Assembly: GCA_028818565.1 (NCBI GenBank)
Contig: JAPPNV010000029.1
Location: forward strand, 1 to 45,449
DNA from: Rhodospirillales bacterium
Lineage (GTDB): Bacteria; Pseudomonadota; Alphaproteobacteria; UBA828
DNA length: 45,449 nt
Reading direction: 5' to 3'
Both the position numbers and the translations under genes were made by a program. Below, in pieces: positions 26,550-34,062 of the stretch (position 1 is its first letter; each line of letters begins with the position of its first letter). The notes below the pieces were generated by a model, which searched no databases, was not told the origin of the DNA, and saw only the letters and a program-made list of their open reading frames with translations.

Positions 26550-27539
26550 ATGAAGCGGCGACAGACCACCCTCTCCATCGTAGCCGCAATGGTGGCGGCT
26601 CTGATGTGGGCAGCAGCGAGCGGGGCTGAAGAACCGGAGCCTGTGGCTGGCGGGGCTGCGGCGCTTGAGACAGAGAGTGAGACACAATCGGGTGACATGA
26701 TCGGCGCGCTGCGCCATGTCGTCACCGCCCACGAAGATACTTTGCTCGACCTCGCGCGCGCCAACGGCCTCGGTTATGTCGAGATGATCGCGGCCAACCA
26801 GGGCATCGACCCCTGGGTTCCTGGCGAAAACACGCCGATCATTCTGCCGACCGCGCACGTCCTGCCGGATGCCGAACGCCAGGGCCTCGTCGTCAACCTG
26901 GCGGAGCACCGCCTGTACTACTTCGGGCCGGACGGCGCCGAGCCACAGACCTTTCCGCTCGGCGTGGGCAGGGAAGGGTGGGACACGCCCCTCGGCAGCA
27001 CCGAGATCGTGCGCAAGAAGGAAAGGCCGACCTGGTTCCCGCCCGAATCGATCCGTGCCAAGAAACCGCATCTACCCAAAACGGTGCCGCCGGGCCCGTA
27101 CAATCCGCTTGGCAGCCACGCGCTCTATTTCGATTGGCCAAGCTATCTCATCCACGGCACGAACATGCCGTGGGGAGTCGGGCGGCGGGTGAGCCACGGT
27201 TGTATTCGTCTCTATCCCGAGGATATCGCGCGGCTCTTCGAGATCGTGCCGGTCGGCACGCCGGTTCAGGTCATCAGTCAGGCGATCAAGATCGGCTGGT
27301 ACGACGGTGAGCTCTATGTGGAGGCGCACCCCGAGGCCGAACAGGCGGACGAGCTGGAATGGACCGGGCAAATTGAGAGCGTCGACGCGCACTCTCGCGC
27401 CGACGCCCTGTATCGGATCAAGACTCAAGTCGATGCCACCCAGGCCCGGCTGGACTGGCACCTCATTCGCAAGGTTTTCGAAGAACGGTCCGGTGTCCCT
27501 GTCCAAGTCACCGTGGACCGGTCCGTAACTCCCAGTTAG
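26550..27539 (+). CDS. L,D-transpeptidase of the ErfK/YbiS class (LysM + YkuD)
   Basis: L,D-transpeptidases of this class make 3-3 peptidoglycan cross-links or attach lipoproteins to peptidoglycan, acting in the periplasm. The 329-residue protein has a signal sequence (to ~residue 26), a LysM-like region (TAHEDTLLDLARANGLGY, IAANQGIDPWVPG), and a YkuD domain with YFGPDGAEPQTFPLGVGREG, SYLIHGTNMPWGVG and the catalytic RRVSHGCIRLYPED, where Cys218 is the nucleophile. Layout and the N-terminal LysM match E. coli LdtA-C, the enzymes that link Lpp, more than the LdtD type. It lies 12 bases after the sulfurtransferase, in the same operon, and is convergent with a small Lpp-like lipoprotein gene. 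Confidence 0.93.
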   Translation: MKRRQTTLSIVAAMVAALMWAAASGAEEPEPVAGGAAALETESETQSGDMIGALRHVVTAHEDTLLDLARANGLGYVEMIAANQGIDPWVPGENTPIILPTAHVLPDAERQGLVVNLAEHRLYYFGPDGAEPQTFPLGVGREGWDTPLGSTEIVRKKERPTWFPPESIRAKKPHLPKTVPPGPYNPLGSHALYFDWPSYLIHGTNMPWGVGRRVSHGCIRLYPEDIARLFEIVPVGTPVQVISQAIKIGWYDGELYVEAHPEAEQADELEWTGQIESVDAHSRADALYRIKTQVDATQARLDWHLIRKVFEERSGVPVQVTVDRSVTPS

Positions 27540-27547
27540 CCAGCGCT

Positions 27548-27569
27548 GGGCGGCGTGAAGGAGCCGCCC
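27548..27569. terminator. Bidirectional hairpin between the L,D-transpeptidase and Lpp-like genes
   Basis: GGGCGGC-N8-GCCGCCC forms a perfect 7-bp stem in the 37-base gap between the convergent genes. It can fold on either strand. There is no T-run, but the location after two stops supports a terminator or mRNA 3'-end role. Confidence 0.5.
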
Positions 27570-27576
27570 GCCGGCT

Positions 27577-27885
27577 CTACTTGCGCATCCCCTTCTGGAA
27601 AATGCGGTCGGCCTTGTCCGCAGCCGCCTGCGCTGCCTCGGCTGCTGCTTCTGCTGCTGCTGCCGCTGCCGCTGCGCTCTGGCTGGCCTCGTCCACGGCC
27701 GCTCTGAGCTCATCGACGGCAACCAGGGCCTGATTGGCGGTTTGCATGGCTTCCGTGGCCATCGCCTCGGCGCCCGCTATGGCAGCGGCTGCCTGTTCCC
27801 GCTCGGCGGCGGACTGGCACCCCGCAGCAACGGCCAGCGGAAGAGCGACAATCGCAATCCGAAGCGCCCACGATCTCTTGAACAT
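27577..27885 (-). CDS. Lpp/OprI-like alanine-rich lipoprotein with C-terminal lysine
   Basis: The 102-residue product has a signal peptide ending in a lipobox (LAVAAGCQ, Cys23) and a mature chain of 80 residues that is almost entirely Ala, Glu, Gln and Asp with coiled-coil periodicity (EREQAAAAIAGAEAMATEA, ASQSAAAAAAAAEAAAEAA). It ends FQKGMRK. Braun lipoprotein Lpp ends KYRK and Pseudomonas OprI, as I recall it, ends ASRK; their final lysine is joined to peptidoglycan by ErfK-class L,D-transpeptidases, and one such enzyme is encoded 37 bases away. A strong ribosome binding site (GGGAGGAGG) precedes the ATG. Size, coiled coil, lipobox and terminal lysine all fit a trimeric tether; overall identity to Lpp is low, so this is an inference. 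Confidence 0.8.
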   Translation of the reverse strand: MFKRSWALRIAIVALPLAVAAGCQSAAEREQAAAAIAGAEAMATEAMQTANQALVAVDELRAAVDEASQSAAAAAAAAEAAAEAAQAAADKADRIFQKGMRK

Positions 27886-28054
27886 AGCCTCCTCCCGGCT
27901 GCAGTAGGTCGCTGCGGAGTTGACGGCGATTCGGGCAATAGTGTCAAGGTGACTCTCCCAAAAAAGGGGCGATACGCTCAGTCATTTGCCTCCGAAACGA
28001 CAAATTGGGCGGTCGTGCTTTACGGGCGCGCTTGGAAGCCATTACTCTCTTGAT

Positions 28055-28636
28055 ATGACATCCTCATCCCCGTGCCGGCCGGAGACGCTTGTCGAACGTG
28101 AGGGGTCCGAATCGCCGGTCCTGTTCGATGCGGTGCTCGCGCCCAATCGCTCGCTCGGACGCGCCGGATTCATCGCGGTGATGGCCGGCGTCATCGTCAT
28201 CAGCATCGGGCTCGGCGTCTTCTTCCTGCTCCAGGGTGCGTGGCCGGTGCTGGGCTTCTTCGGCCTCGATATCGCCCTGCTTTATATCGCGTTCCGGCTA
28301 AGCTACCGCTCCGGCCGCCTGCGGGAGACCATCCGCGTCAGCGCAGACGAGGTCGTGGTCAGGCGCATTGCGCCCAACGGCCGCACGATGGAATGGCGCT
28401 TCAACCCCTACTGGCTCCGCGTCGCCCTCGACGATCCAGTCGAGCACCACAGCCAGATTACCCTTACCACGCATGGCCGCTCGCTGGTCATTGGCCCGTT
28501 CCTTGCGCCAGAGGAGCGCGCAACTCTGGTACAGGCGCTGCGTGACGCCTTGGGAGAGGCCAACCGGCGCTATGCCGGTGCCCCGCTGGAGGAGCAGGAG
28601 ATCGAGGCCAGCGAAGCGGCTACCCGGCGAAGCTAA
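28055..28636 (+). CDS. DUF2244 family integral membrane protein
   Basis: A 193-residue protein of the alphaproteobacterial DUF2244 family, function unknown. Two hydrophobic helices (GFIAVMAGVIVISIGLGVFFLL and WPVLGFFGLDIALLYIAF) follow the conserved opening FDAVLAPNRSLGRAGF; the rest is a cytosolic beta-rich domain (RETIRVSADEVVVRRIAPNG, EWRFNPYWLRVAL). I chose the ATG at 28055; the track's 23 extra residues are unlikely. It is divergent from the Lpp-like gene across a 169-base gap. The charged Glu-rich C-terminus is not conserved in the family as far as I can tell. Confidence 0.88.
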   Translation: MTSSSPCRPETLVEREGSESPVLFDAVLAPNRSLGRAGFIAVMAGVIVISIGLGVFFLLQGAWPVLGFFGLDIALLYIAFRLSYRSGRLRETIRVSADEVVVRRIAPNGRTMEWRFNPYWLRVALDDPVEHHSQITLTTHGRSLVIGPFLAPEERATLVQALRDALGEANRRYAGAPLEEQEIEASEAATRRS

Positions 28637-28645
28637 GAGGCGCTT

Positions 28646-29140
28646 CTAACCAATCGGCGGGGTGTGCACCGTCATCTTGCCGCGCATCGCCGCCGGTGTT
28701 TCGTCTTCGGAGACCTCGCCCGTCGCATTCGCCTGATAGGCGCGCGCGTAGGCGATGACATCGGTCGCATTCTCCGGCGTCAAATGGCTGAAGCGCACGT
28801 GGTGCTTGCCAGCAGAGCGGAAGCCCACATTGCACGGGCTCTTGCAACCGTTCAGGCAATAGACCGCGCGAAGATTGAGCGCCTCGGGCAGGGGCTCTGC
28901 CTCGATCAGGTCGCGCACCGCCTCCAGCAGGAAGGTGCCCTGGCGCTTGCCGTCGCGCTCACGCGCCGATTCCGACCAGACGCAGGAGCGGCAGACATAA
29001 AAGGTCGCCGGCGCGGCGCTGGCCGCCGCCGCCCGCCCGGCGCGAGCGGTTCGCCTGGCGTCAGCCGGCCGAGCCTTGCCCGCACCCTTGCGGGAACGCG
29101 TCTGTGCGCTCCCTCGCTTGCCCTGCTTTCGCGTCGCCAT
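28646..29140 (-). CDS. DUF1636 family ferredoxin-like metal-binding protein
   Basis: DUF1636 proteins are small predicted metal-binding proteins with a thioredoxin-like ferredoxin fold. The 164-residue product has a basic, Ala-rich N-terminal region of ~50 residues (KQGKRGSAQTRSRKGAGK) that is not part of the domain, then the cysteine pairs of the domain: YVCRSCVWS and YCLNGCKSPCNVGF. Four or five cysteines could hold a [2Fe-2S] cluster. I chose the ATG at 29140. The family is often seen with cobalamin genes; here the nearest B12-dependent enzyme (methylmalonyl-CoA mutase) is 13 kb away. The stop lies 9 bases from the convergent DUF2244 stop. Confidence 0.82.
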   Translation of the reverse strand: MATRKQGKRGSAQTRSRKGAGKARPADARRTARAGRAAAASAAPATFYVCRSCVWSESARERDGKRQGTFLLEAVRDLIEAEPLPEALNLRAVYCLNGCKSPCNVGFRSAGKHHVRFSHLTPENATDVIAYARAYQANATGEVSEDETPAAMRGKMTVHTPPIG

Positions 29141-29148
29141 GTCCCCGC

Positions 29149-29922
29149 CTAACTGAAGCTGTAATAGAGATTCAGAATTAATCCGTTGACCTGCGTCGGC
29201 TTCTCGATCGGGGTCCAGTGACCGCAACCGGGCAGCACTGCAACGCGGGAGCCCTTGATTCGGTTGCTCAACGCCTTCACCGCCGGCGGCGGCGAGACGC
29301 CGTCCTCGTCGCCGGTGATCAGCAGGGTCGGGCAGCGGATGCTGGCGAGGTCCGCGCTCGTGACTGCGGCGAGCGCCTCGCAGGTGCGCGCGTAGCCCTC
29401 CGCATCCTGGCCCATGAGAATCTCGCGGACGAAGGCGGCCGACGCTGGGTAGTGGGCTCTGGTGTCGGCCGAGATCGCGATCTCCACCAGGGTGTCCGCG
29501 ATCGGCGTCATGCCATTCTCGCGCGCCACGGCCGCGCGGTCGCGGATCGCCTGGCGGGCGGGTTCGGGCGGCTCGGCCAGCGGGCCGAGGAGCGCAAGGC
29601 TCTTCACCCGCTCAGGCTGCTCGGCGGCGATGTGCTGGCAGACGATCGTGCCCATGGAGTGGCCGCAGAGATGCGCGGTCGAAATTTCCAGCTCATCCAT
29701 GACCGCGACCATGTCGGCGGCGAAAGAGGCGATGGAGAGATCGCCCGTGGCGGGCGAGCGGCCCGAGCCTTCGAGGTCGGGCCGGACTACGCGGAAGTAC
29801 CGGGCGAGCGGACCCACCTGCGGGTACCAACTGTTGCTGGTGCCGCCGAGGCCGTGGACCATGACCACCGCGTCGCCGTCGCCATGCTGCTCGACCGCGA
29901 TGTCCTTGCCGTTGATCTCCAT
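29149..29922 (-). CDS. Alpha/beta-fold hydrolase
   Basis: A 257-residue hydrolase of the 3-oxoadipate enol-lactonase/haloperoxidase-like group. MVHGLGGTSNSWYPQVGPLA forms the oxyanion-hole region, LCGHSMGTIVCQHIA carries the nucleophile serine (GHSMG), LLITGDEDGVSPP the catalytic acid and GCGHWTPIEKP the histidine, so the triad is complete. I chose the ATG at 29922 because MEINGKDIAVEQHG is a normal start for the group. It begins 105 bases after the AidB-like gene on the same strand and ends 8 bases before the DUF1636 gene. The substrate is unknown. Confidence 0.87.
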   Translation of the reverse strand: MEINGKDIAVEQHGDGDAVVMVHGLGGTSNSWYPQVGPLARYFRVVRPDLEGSGRSPATGDLSIASFAADMVAVMDELEISTAHLCGHSMGTIVCQHIAAEQPERVKSLALLGPLAEPPEPARQAIRDRAAVARENGMTPIADTLVEIAISADTRAHYPASAAFVREILMGQDAEGYARTCEALAAVTSADLASIRCPTLLITGDEDGVSPPPAVKALSNRIKGSRVAVLPGCGHWTPIEKPTQVNGLILNLYYSFS

Positions 29923-30027
29923 CCCTTCGCTCCGAAATCGCGCACCCACGCCGTCAACGAGCCCAGCACATAGCACGCGGCGGCGCTGGCCGGATAGGCG
30001 TATTGCACCGCCGGCCCGGTGACGCGG

Positions 30028-31725
30028 TCAATCCGGGTGCGGCGTCTCGATCCTCTCGTATCGGGCGAGCGGCTCAAAGAACCGCTGGCCCTCGCTCTCG
30101 CCGGGCTTCGGCGGTTCCGGCGCCGCCAGCTCCTGCGCGGCGAAGAGGCGCGCGACCACCGCCTTGCGCGCATCGCCGGCGCCCCAGTCCGTGGCTGCCT
30201 CCTCAACCAGCAGGGCAGCGGCCAGGCCCTTGGCCATGCGGTCCATCAGCCGGTGGGCCTGACGCTGCGCCTCGGCTTGGTCGTCACGGATCAAGGCCGT
30301 CAGCGCAGCCACCTCCCGCCGGGCCTGAAAGATCAGCGCGCGCGCCCGCACGAAGGCCGAGTGGTTGGCGACGAAGGGCATGTTGAGAACGGCGTCGAGC
30401 CTGCCGTGAAAGGCGGCGAGCCCCGGCGAGTCCGCGCCCGCCAGACGCAGCACTTCCAGCGCCTGGATGTTGGGCGGCCCTTCCCACACGGTGAGCACCT
30501 GGGCATCGCGGTAGAGCCTGGCCGTGGGGTATTCCTCGGTGTAGCCGTTGCCGCCCAGGATTTCGATCGCACGGCTGGTCGTAGTGATCGCCCATTCCGC
30601 CGTGAGATACTTGGCGAGCGCGGTGACGAGCCGCATCCAGGGCTGCTCCGCCGGTGTCTGCTGTGCTTCGTCGAACGCGCGCGCCGCGGCGAAGGCCAGC
30701 GCCACGCTTGCTTCCACACGCACCTGCATTTCGACCAGCTGGTCCTGCACCATCGGGTATGCGGTGAGGCGGTGGCCGAACGCTTCGCGGGCCTCGGCAT
30801 GGGCGAGCGCCTCGGCGAACGCGCGCCGCTGAATGCCTGCCGACGCCATCGCGTTGTGGATGCGGCTGTAGCCGAGCGCCGCCATCATGGTCTTCAGCCC
30901 GTCCGGCGGCGGCGCCACTTCCACCGCATAGGCGCCATCCAGCTCGATCTCCCCGGTCGCGAGACCGCGGGTGCCGAGCTTGTCCTTGAGCCGCCGGATC
31001 CGGTAGCGGTTGGACGCTCCATCGGGATCACGCGCCGGCACCAGGTAGAGGCCGAGCCCGGAGCCGCTGCCCCCTGCCCCCTCGGGCCGGGCGAGAGTGA
31101 GCGCGAGCCCGCCGTCGACATTGCTGGCGAACCACTTGAGCCCGCTGAGCCGGATGCCTTCGTTGGTGCGCCGCGCCGTGGTCCGGGTGGCGCCGACGTC
31201 GCTGCCGCCCTGCTTCTCCGTGACCCAGGTGCCGCCGGTCAGTGCCTTGCCGTCCGTGCGCACAAGCCGGGGCAGGTAAGCATTCCGCACCGTCTCCGGC
31301 GCGAACCGGTCGAGCACGTGGGCGACCGCGCCGGTCAGAGTCACCGGGCAGTGAATCGAGATGTCGGATTGCGCGAGCAAGTAGCCCATCGCGAAGGTCA
31401 GCGTGTAGGGGCGCCGCGCCCCACCGTAGTTGAGCCCGACGATGCCCCGCTCGTAGACCTCGCGGTGCGCCGCGGCGCAGAGCGGATTGTGGCGGACCAC
31501 CGAACGGGGGCGGCCATCCTCGTCCAGGGTCTCGAGAACCGGCGGCGCGAAGCGGTTGGTGTAGTCGGCCTGTTCGTCGACGGCGGTTGCCACCCAGCTG
31601 CCGAAGCTGCTCAGCCGCTCGGCGTCGTCCTCGGTGAGCCACGGCGCGCTGCGGCGCAGAAGGCTCTGAAGATTCCGGTCCGCCTGGTAGGCGTTGCCGC
31701 CGAGACCGCCATTCCGGTCCGTCAT
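30028..31725 (-). CDS. AidB-like acyl-CoA dehydrogenase
   Basis: The 565-residue protein is longer than ordinary acyl-CoA dehydrogenases (~380-420) and matches the AidB-type architecture. It has an N-terminal extension (NAYQADRNLQSLLRRSAPWL), GTWVTEKQGGSDVGATRTTA, the LSGLKWFASNVDGGLALTLA beta domain and EILGGNGYTEEYPTARLYRDA with WEGPPNIQALEVLRL at the active-site end. The WTEKQGGSDVGAN-type motif is the best AidB marker. E. coli AidB binds DNA and is tied to alkylation damage; whether this one does is unknown. I chose the ATG at 31725. It is divergent from an SDR gene with an inverted repeat between them. Confidence 0.9.
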   Translation of the reverse strand: MTDRNGGLGGNAYQADRNLQSLLRRSAPWLTEDDAERLSSFGSWVATAVDEQADYTNRFAPPVLETLDEDGRPRSVVRHNPLCAAAHREVYERGIVGLNYGGARRPYTLTFAMGYLLAQSDISIHCPVTLTGAVAHVLDRFAPETVRNAYLPRLVRTDGKALTGGTWVTEKQGGSDVGATRTTARRTNEGIRLSGLKWFASNVDGGLALTLARPEGAGGSGSGLGLYLVPARDPDGASNRYRIRRLKDKLGTRGLATGEIELDGAYAVEVAPPPDGLKTMMAALGYSRIHNAMASAGIQRRAFAEALAHAEAREAFGHRLTAYPMVQDQLVEMQVRVEASVALAFAAARAFDEAQQTPAEQPWMRLVTALAKYLTAEWAITTTSRAIEILGGNGYTEEYPTARLYRDAQVLTVWEGPPNIQALEVLRLAGADSPGLAAFHGRLDAVLNMPFVANHSAFVRARALIFQARREVAALTALIRDDQAEAQRQAHRLMDRMAKGLAAALLVEEAATDWGAGDARKAVVARLFAAQELAAPEPPKPGESEGQRFFEPLARYERIETPHPD

Positions 31726-31739
31726 GGGTGCGCGACCTT

Positions 31740-31772
31740 TTGAACCGCAGGCGGTGCCTGCGGAGGTATAGT
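31740..31772 (+). promoter_or_regulatory. Palindrome within a long-spacer promoter between the AidB-like and SDR genes
   Basis: CCGCAGGC-GGT-GCCTGCGG (31745-31763) is a perfect 8-bp inverted repeat. It lies between TTGAAC (31740-31745) and TATAGT (31767-31772), which are 21 bases apart on the plus strand. MerR-family regulators bind such repeats within 19-20 base spacers; 21 is longer than usual, so the promoter pairing is uncertain. The repeat itself is a good operator candidate for either divergent gene. Confidence 0.45.
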
Positions 31773-31844
31773 CCGCAATGTTACTCTCACTTTGATCCGC
31801 GCGGCGCAACATGTGCGATGCCTCCGCGGGGTATAAGGCAGGTG

Positions 31845-32618
31845 ATGGCGAGACTGGCGGGCAAGGTAGCGATCGTGACCGGGGCGACCAGCGGGCTCGG
31901 CGCCGCGTCGGCAGTGCGCATGGCAGACGAAGGCGCTGCGGTGCTGGTGACAGGGCGGGATGAGAGGCGCGGTCAGGCGATCGCCGACTCCATCGCCACA
32001 GCAGGCGGCACGGCCCGGTTCCAGACCCTCGACGTGACCGACGAGGCCGCCTGGAAGCTGACCGTCGAGAGCGTGGTGTCGGAGCATGGCCGGCTCGACA
32101 TTCTCTTCAACAACGCCGGCATCACGCGCGCCGAGCCGATTGCTAGTGTCTCGCTGGAGACCTGGAGGCGGATCATGGCGGTCAACGCCGACGGGGTCTT
32201 TCTCGGCACCCGAAGCGCGATCCCCGCGATGCGCGACTCAGGCGGCGGCTCCATCATCAACATGTCGTCTGTGCTCGGCATTGTCGGCACGGCGCATCTC
32301 GCCGCCTACACCGCGTCGAAGGGCGCGGTGCGCTACTTCACCAAGTGCGTGGCGCTCGAGTGCGCGCGCGACGGCAGCGGCGTCCGCGTCAACTCGATCC
32401 ACCCCGCCTTCATCCACACGCCGATGATGGACGAGACCGCGACCCGCATGTTCGGAGACCCGGCCGCGGGTCCGGAGGAATTCGGCAAGCTGCACCCGAT
32501 AGGCCATGTCGGCGAGCCCGACGACATCGCCAACGGCGTGGTGTACTTGGCTTCGGACGAGTCCAAGTTCGTCACCGGCACCGAACTGGTGATCGACGGC
32601 GGCTACACGGCGGAATAG
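31845..32618 (+). CDS. Short-chain dehydrogenase/reductase (SDR)
   Basis: A classical NAD(P)-dependent SDR of 257 residues. VTGATSGLGAASAV is the cofactor loop (TGxxxGxG), LFNNAGITRA the NNAG motif, IINMSSVLG holds the catalytic serine and AYTASKGAVRYFTK the YxxxK pair. The C-terminal GTELVIDGGYTAE is typical. I chose the ATG at 31845 (MARLAGKVAIV), preceded by GGCAGGTG. It is followed 27 bases later by the glutaredoxin-DinB gene and is divergent from the AidB-like gene. The alcohol or ketone it acts on is unknown. Confidence 0.92.
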   Translation: MARLAGKVAIVTGATSGLGAASAVRMADEGAAVLVTGRDERRGQAIADSIATAGGTARFQTLDVTDEAAWKLTVESVVSEHGRLDILFNNAGITRAEPIASVSLETWRRIMAVNADGVFLGTRSAIPAMRDSGGGSIINMSSVLGIVGTAHLAAYTASKGAVRYFTKCVALECARDGSGVRVNSIHPAFIHTPMMDETATRMFGDPAAGPEEFGKLHPIGHVGEPDDIANGVVYLASDESKFVTGTELVIDGGYTAE

Positions 32619-32645
32619 GCGCGCCGCCCGCCGGGGAGATCGGAC

Positions 32646-33428
32646 ATGGCAGACGACTTCAAGGTGTACTGGCAGCCTGGGTGCTCCAGCTGTCTCCGGG
32701 CCAAGGAGTTCCTGGCCACGCGCGGGATCGCCTACGAATCGATCAACGTCCGCGCCAGGCCGGAGGCGATGGAAGAGCTCGCCAATCTCGGCGCCCAGTC
32801 GGTGCCGGTCGTCGTGCAGGGGAAACGCTTCGTCTTCGCCCAGGACCTGGGCGACCTCGCGCGCTTCATCGGCGTGGAGTTCGACCGGCGCGCGTTGCCG
32901 CCTGCGGAGCTGGTGCAGAGAATCGACCTGATCCTCGCCGCGACCCAGCGCTATCTCGCCCAGTTCCCGGCCGCCGACCTCGACGAGGGGCTACCGGGAC
33001 GCGAGCGCAACATCCTCGATCTCGGCTACCACATCTTCGTGATTCCGGCGGCCTTTCTCGATTCCGCCCACGGCGCGCGGCTCACTTTCGACTATTTCGA
33101 GCGCACGCCCGGCCCCGACATGCGGAGCGCAGCCCGGGTCGCGGCCTACGGCCAGACCGTGCGCGACGCGCTCGCATCCTGGTGGCACGCGGCCGACGCG
33201 GGGCGCCTCGGCACGCTCGACACCTACTACGGCATTCACCCGACGGAACGCGTGCTGGAGCGGACCGCATGGCACGCGGCTCAGCACGCCCGCCAGCTCA
33301 TGGCGCTCCTGGAGCAGCGGGGCATCGTGCCGGACGGCCCCCTTGGCGAAGCCGATCTCGACGGCCTGCCGCTGCCCGAAGGGGTCTACGACGACGAGGT
33401 GAAGCTGGACGCCGACGCGGGCGGCTAA
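32646..33428 (+). CDS. Glutaredoxin-DinB fusion protein
   Basis: The 260-residue protein joins two folds. Residues 1 to ~80 are a glutaredoxin (KVYWQPGCSSCLRAKEFL with the CxxC active site, INVRARPEAMEELANLG, SVPVVVQGKRFV with the cis-Pro, FAQDLGDLARFIG). Residues ~95-230 look like a DinB/YfiT four-helix bundle, with histidines that fit its metal site at H129 (ILDLGYHIFVI), H210 and H214 (RTAWHAAQHARQLMALL). DinB-fold proteins include thiol S-transferases and mycothiol-dependent maleylpyruvate isomerase, so a thiol-dependent transfer or isomerisation is a reasonable guess. It lies 27 bases after the SDR and is convergent with a 2-hydroxychromene-2-carboxylate isomerase-like gene, which belongs to a glutathione-using family. 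Confidence 0.82.
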   Translation: MADDFKVYWQPGCSSCLRAKEFLATRGIAYESINVRARPEAMEELANLGAQSVPVVVQGKRFVFAQDLGDLARFIGVEFDRRALPPAELVQRIDLILAATQRYLAQFPAADLDEGLPGRERNILDLGYHIFVIPAAFLDSAHGARLTFDYFERTPGPDMRSAARVAAYGQTVRDALASWWHAADAGRLGTLDTYYGIHPTERVLERTAWHAAQHARQLMALLEQRGIVPDGPLGEADLDGLPLPEGVYDDEVKLDADAGG

Positions 33429-33455
33429 TCCAGGCGCGAGCGCGTCTCCCGCCGG

Positions 33456-34058
33456 CTACCAGCCGCCGGTTTCGAGCCAGCGGTCGATCATCTCCAGCCG
33501 GTCGTGCCCCCAGAACATCTCGTCGCCGACGAAGACGGTGGGCGAGCCGAAGACGCCGCGATCGAGTGCGGCATCGTTCTCGGCGCGCAAGCGGTCCTTG
33601 ATAGCCTGGTCCTGCACTGCCGCCACCAGCGCATCGCCGTCCACGCCCAGCGCCTTCGCCGCCGCGACCACCGTCTCCGGCTGGCTCAGGTCGCGGTTCT
33701 CGACGAAGTAGCCGCGATAGAGCGTCTGGGCGAAATCGCGGGCCGTGGCGGCGTCGCTATCCGCCAGCCAGTAGTAAGCGCGGCAGGCGGCGATGCTGTT
33801 GACCGGGAAGTTGTCGGGCACGTTGAAGGTAATGCCGTGCAGGCGCGCCGAGCGCAGCATGTCGTGCTGCGAGTACGGCCCCTTCATGGGCTGGTTGACC
33901 AGGGGGCTGCCGCCGATCTTCTGGAACACGGCGCCCAGCAGCATCGGCCGCCACGTTGCGCTACGCCCGTGCTTCGCCGCGATCCCGTCGATCCGCTCGG
34001 ACGCGAGGTAGCCGTAGGGCGACGAAAAGTCGAAATAGAAGTCGAGACTCTCGCTCAT
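33456..34058 (-). CDS. 2-hydroxychromene-2-carboxylate isomerase-like DsbA-fold protein
   Basis: The family (kappa-class GST-like, DsbA fold) includes the glutathione-dependent isomerase of naphthalene breakdown. The 200-residue protein begins LDFYFDFSSPYGYLASERI, where the active-site serine replaces the DsbA cysteine, continues RPMLLGAVFQKIGG and ends with VFGSPTVFVGDEMFWGHDRLEMI, the typical C-terminus. Start at the ATG 34058. It lies 4 bases downstream of an acyl-CoA dehydrogenase gene, in the same apparent operon as DUF1989 and thiolase genes. That set suggests breakdown of a ring or branched acid, but the true substrate cannot be stated. Confidence 0.9.
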   Translation of the reverse strand: MSESLDFYFDFSSPYGYLASERIDGIAAKHGRSATWRPMLLGAVFQKIGGSPLVNQPMKGPYSQHDMLRSARLHGITFNVPDNFPVNSIAACRAYYWLADSDAATARDFAQTLYRGYFVENRDLSQPETVVAAAKALGVDGDALVAAVQDQAIKDRLRAENDAALDRGVFGSPTVFVGDEMFWGHDRLEMIDRWLETGGW

Positions 34059-34062
34059 CGCC

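Noticed and set aside
27600-27720. Simple-sequence repeat region (GCT/GCC runs)
   Set aside because: The run of Ala codons encodes the coiled coil of the Lpp-like lipoprotein, so it is coding sequence and not a free repeat.
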